This document shows positions 5,832-7,711 of a DNA stretch of 7,711 bases, piece by piece. Source of the stretch: Actinomycetota bacterium. Its GTDB lineage: Bacteria > Actinomycetota > Thermoleophilia > UBA2241. The notes beneath the pieces are model-generated. The model did not search any database and was not told the origin of the DNA. It saw nothing but the letters and a program-made list of their open reading frames with translations. The stretch covers positions 11,910-19,620 of the forward strand of contig PMKX01000020.1 in the NCBI GenBank assembly GCA_003158705.1. Direction: 5' to 3'. Made by a program: the position numbers and the translations under genes. Position 1 is the stretch's first letter; every line of letters starts with the position of its first letter.

Positions 5832-7089
5832 GGCGGCCGGCGAGGCAGGCCTGCGCCAGCGCCTGGCGGCAGGGCTCGGCAAGCCTGGTCAGCTGCGGCG
5901 CTCGCTGCTCACAGCCGCCGTCACGCGTCTCTACATCTTCGTCGTCGGCTTGGCGGCCACGTACGTCATCGGCGTGCAGAGCACGCCGTGGGCGTGGCGC
6001 TACCCGCGCTACGCCGAGGCTTTCCACGGCTTCCTCGGCCATCTCCTGAACAGCTGGGCCACGTGGGACGGGGTCTGGTACATCAAGATCGCCCAGGGAG
6101 GCTATGCCGATGCCGACGTGAGCACGGCGTTCTTCCCGCTGTACCCGCTGCTGCTGCGCTACACGGGCCTCGTGTTTCACAACAACCTCGTCATCACCGG
6201 CATCGTCCTGTCGCTGCTCTTCTACTTCCTGGCCATGATCGTGCTTCACAAGCTCATCGCGCTCGACTTCGGGGCCCGCATCGCTGGTCGCACGGTGCTG
6301 TTCGTCTCCATCTTCCCGGTCGCGTTCTTCCTGCAGGCCGTGTACACGGAGTCGCTCTTCCTGCTGCTCTCGCTGGCCTGCTTCTACTGGAGCCGGCTGG
6401 GCCGCTGGCGGCTGGCCGGCCTGGCCGGCCTGCTCGCCACCTTATCGCGCAGCGCCGGCGTGCTCTTGCTCGTGCCCATGGCGATGATGTACCTCGAGCA
6501 GCGCGACTGGGACTGGCGGCGCACAGACCGCCACGTGGTCAACCTCCTCATGATCCCCGAGGGCTTGCTCATCTGGATGGCCTACCTGAGCCTGAGCTTC
6601 CACAAGCCGTTCCTCTTCGCGGCTGTGCAGGACCAGTGGCGGCGCAGCTTTCACCTGCCGCACTACGCCGTCTGGCGCGGCCTGCTCGCCGCCGGCGGCG
6701 GCGCCCTGCAGCTGCTTTCACGCCAGACGGCGAATCTCTACTGGCCCACGCCGAGCGGCGGCGGCGTGAACGCGTTGGCGATCGCCAACATCGTCAATCT
6801 CATCGCGCTGGTGATCGCCATCGTCTTCATCGTCTACGGGTTGCGCCGCATCCCGCGCGCCTACTCCGCCTACGCCGCCTTGGCCGTCGTCTTTCCCCTG
6901 CTCTGGCCGTCGAAATACATGCCGCTGCTCTCTCTGCCGCGCTTCCTGCTGGCCGGTTTTCCGCTCTTTCTGTCTATGGCCTTGTACGCGGACGGTCACC
7001 GGCGGCGGTTCTGGACGCTAGCGGTGCTCTACGTGTTGGCGCTGACGGTGCTGGCGGCCAAGCACGCCGTGTTCAGCTGGGTGGCCTGA
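5809..7089 (+). CDS. PIG-V-like integral membrane mannosyltransferase (426 aa)
   Basis: A polytopic membrane protein with roughly eight to ten hydrophobic helices. WDGVWYIKIAQGGY (86-99) contains the Trp-Asp at the end of the first extracytoplasmic loop that is typical of GT-C enzymes and is thought to be catalytic. It is followed by AFFPLYPLLLR (107-117), FPVAFFLQAVYTESLFLLLS (169-188), SRSAGVLLLVP (213-223), a Q-x-x-W-R-R segment (274-279) and LPRFLLAGFPLFL (376-388). Together these are the pattern of the PIG-V / Gpi18-related family (COG5542). In eukaryotes PIG-V adds the second mannose to GPI. Bacterial members are presumed to transfer a sugar from a lipid-linked donor on the outer face of the membrane, acceptor unknown. 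The GTG start has GGAG four bases upstream and lies inside the end of the previous gene. No good alternative start precedes the first helix. The gene ends in a strong hairpin. Confidence 0.9.
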   Translation: MLRRRASEAAGEAGLRQRLAAGLGKPGQLRRSLLTAAVTRLYIFVVGLAATYVIGVQSTPWAWRYPRYAEAFHGFLGHLLNSWATWDGVWYIKIAQGGYADADVSTAFFPLYPLLLRYTGLVFHNNLVITGIVLSLLFYFLAMIVLHKLIALDFGARIAGRTVLFVSIFPVAFFLQAVYTESLFLLLSLACFYWSRLGRWRLAGLAGLLATLSRSAGVLLLVPMAMMYLEQRDWDWRRTDRHVVNLLMIPEGLLIWMAYLSLSFHKPFLFAAVQDQWRRSFHLPHYAVWRGLLAAGGGALQLLSRQTANLYWPTPSGGGVNALAIANIVNLIALVIAIVFIVYGLRRIPRAYSAYAALAVVFPLLWPSKYMPLLSLPRFLLAGFPLFLSMALYADGHRRRFWTLAVLYVLALTVLAAKHAVFSWVA

Positions 7090-7123
7090 GTGAGGCGGGG
7101 CCTTGGCGGCCCCGCCTCACTCA
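7087..7123. terminator. Bidirectional hairpin between two converging genes
   Basis: TGAGTGAGGCGGGGCC at 7087-7102 pairs perfectly over 16 bases with 7108-7123, around a five-base loop TTGGC. The first three bases are the TGA stop of the PIG-V-like gene, and the last three, read on the other strand, are the TGA stop of the DUF2079 gene. No T-run follows the stem on either strand, so it is not a classical intrinsic terminator. It probably acts as a U-less terminator or as a 3'-end stabiliser for both transcripts. Confidence 0.8.
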
Positions 7124-7711
7124 CCCAGAGATGCGCTTGAGCACGTACACCTGGTCGCGGGCGAAGATGATCTGGAAGCGCGACGTGTCGGCGACTATCG
7201 CCCCCAGCGCTTCCTTGTGCAGCTTCACGTTGATCTGGTCGTACCAGAACGGCCGCGTCTCGTCGACGATCACATACTGGGCGTCGCCGACGTAGGGGAA
7301 CACGTAGACGCGGCGACGCGCCGAGAGGTGCGAGCCCACATTGTTGTTGACGGTGATGACGGCGTCCTTGGGGATGAGCTTGACCGCCTGGTTGAGCACG
7401 GTGTCGTGGCCGTTGGCCGCGTACAGCTTGCCGTTGTACTTGGCGCCCGGCAAAGAGAACGGCAGCGGCCCCATGAAGTAGTTGCCGGCGAGCGACGCCA
7501 CCAGCACGAGCAGGGCCAGCGTCTCGAGCCGCACGCGGTCTCTTGCGGTCTGCCCACGCCGCCCCACACGTATCACTCCGAACCAGCGCTGTAGACGAGC
7601 CACGCCGAACACGGCCGCCGCGAACAGGAAGGGCACCTCGGCAGCCACGTACTGGAAGGCGATCGATCTCTGCGCCACCTGTGTGGAAAGCCCGTTGATG
7701 AGGTACTCCGG
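7121..7711 (-). CDS. DUF2079 family membrane protein, C-terminal part
   Basis: The gene enters from the right edge, leaving 196 C-terminal residues. The frame is open to position 7711, so the N-terminal part with most of the membrane helices is missing. The visible part begins PEYLINGLS, then RSIAFQYVAAEVPFLFAAAV, the usual end of the membrane region, with another hydrophobic segment LALLVLVASLAGNYFMGPL. It is followed by a soluble domain containing IPKDAVITVNNNVGSHLSAR and VYVFPYVGDAQYVIVD. In DUF2079 (COG3463) proteins this C-terminal sequence is characteristic. The family is made of large membrane proteins that resemble GT-C glycosyltransferases, but no reaction has been established to my knowledge. 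A GTG at 7678 is only an internal Val codon, since family-like sequence continues upstream of it. It converges with the PIG-V-like gene, and the stop codons are 31 bases apart within one hairpin. Confidence 0.85.
   Translation of the reverse strand, partial: PEYLINGLSTQVAQRSIAFQYVAAEVPFLFAAAVFGVARLQRWFGVIRVGRRGQTARDRVRLETLALLVLVASLAGNYFMGPLPFSLPGAKYNGKLYAANGHDTVLNQAVKLIPKDAVITVNNNVGSHLSARRRVYVFPYVGDAQYVIVDETRPFWYDQINVKLHKEALGAIVADTSRFQIIFARDQVYVLKRISG

Noticed and set aside
6412..6432. Short direct repeat of GGCCTGGCC type
   Set aside because: It encodes a Leu-Ala-Gly repeat in a membrane helix (LAGLAGLLA) and is explained by codon bias and helix composition.
5988..7295. Long plus-strand frame overlapping the PIG-V-like gene and running into the DUF2079 region
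   Set aside because: It is Arg-, Ala- and His-rich without hydrophobic helices or motifs and crosses the strong hairpin. The real frame has clear PIG-V motifs.
7103..7594. Plus-strand open frame opposite the DUF2079 gene
   Set aside because: It begins inside the hairpin loop, has no ribosome site, and lies antisense to a recognisable DUF2079 C-terminus.
7676..7678. GTG as a possible start of a short 185-residue gene at the right edge
   Set aside because: The frame stays open to the window end and the residues before it (PEYLINGLSTQ) continue the DUF2079 pattern, so the gene is truncated by the window.

Overview
The window is GC-rich (by eye about two thirds G+C). Shine-Dalgarno sites are strong (AGGAGG or GGGAGG before almost every gene) and GTG starts are frequent, at five of the seven genes whose start is visible. 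With tandem MMPL transporters, a PIG-V-type mannosyltransferase and a DUF2079 protein, this points to a high-GC bacterium, most likely an actinobacterium. Nothing here fixes a genus. The gene content looks chromosomal. I see no transposase, integrase, tRNA, rRNA, CRISPR array or phage gene.

Layout, left to right. (1) Positions 1-2925, minus strand: two adjacent MMPL-family membrane transporters, 37 bases apart. The upstream one is complete and the downstream one runs off the left edge. (2) Positions 2926-3054: a divergent intergenic region with a palindromic -10-like box and a spaced inverted repeat. (3) Positions 3055-3516, plus strand: a small Nudix hydrolase with a perfect Nudix box. (4) Positions 3513-4343, minus strand: a helical domain followed by a degenerate GGDEF domain. 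It converges on the Nudix gene so tightly that the two TAG stop codons overlap in one CTAG. (5) Positions 4344-4455: a second divergent promoter region centred on the palindrome ACTATAGT. (6) Positions 4456-5262, plus strand: an RNase Z-like metallo-beta-lactamase-fold hydrolase. (7) Positions 5310-7089, plus strand: a small membrane-anchored protein of unknown function, overlapping by 23 bases a PIG-V-like polytopic mannosyltransferase. (8) Positions 7087-7123: a perfect 16-bp hairpin whose stem base is made of the stop codons of the two converging genes. (9) Positions 7121-7711, minus strand: the C-terminal part of a DUF2079 membrane protein, cut by the right edge.

Working together: the MMPL pair probably exports lipid-like or hydrophobic compounds. 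The 173-aa protein and the PIG-V-like enzyme are probably translationally coupled and act at the membrane on lipid-linked sugar transfer. The Nudix, degenerate GGDEF and metallo-hydrolase genes look like separate single-gene units that share divergent promoters or convergent ends. No gene is hidden in the spaces between these, and no gap exceeds about 130 bases. I see no obviously new multi-gene system. The most interesting items are the degenerate GGDEF protein that keeps an I-site-like RxxD, the stop-codon hairpin, the symmetric promoter boxes and the unknown membrane partner of the PIG-V enzyme.
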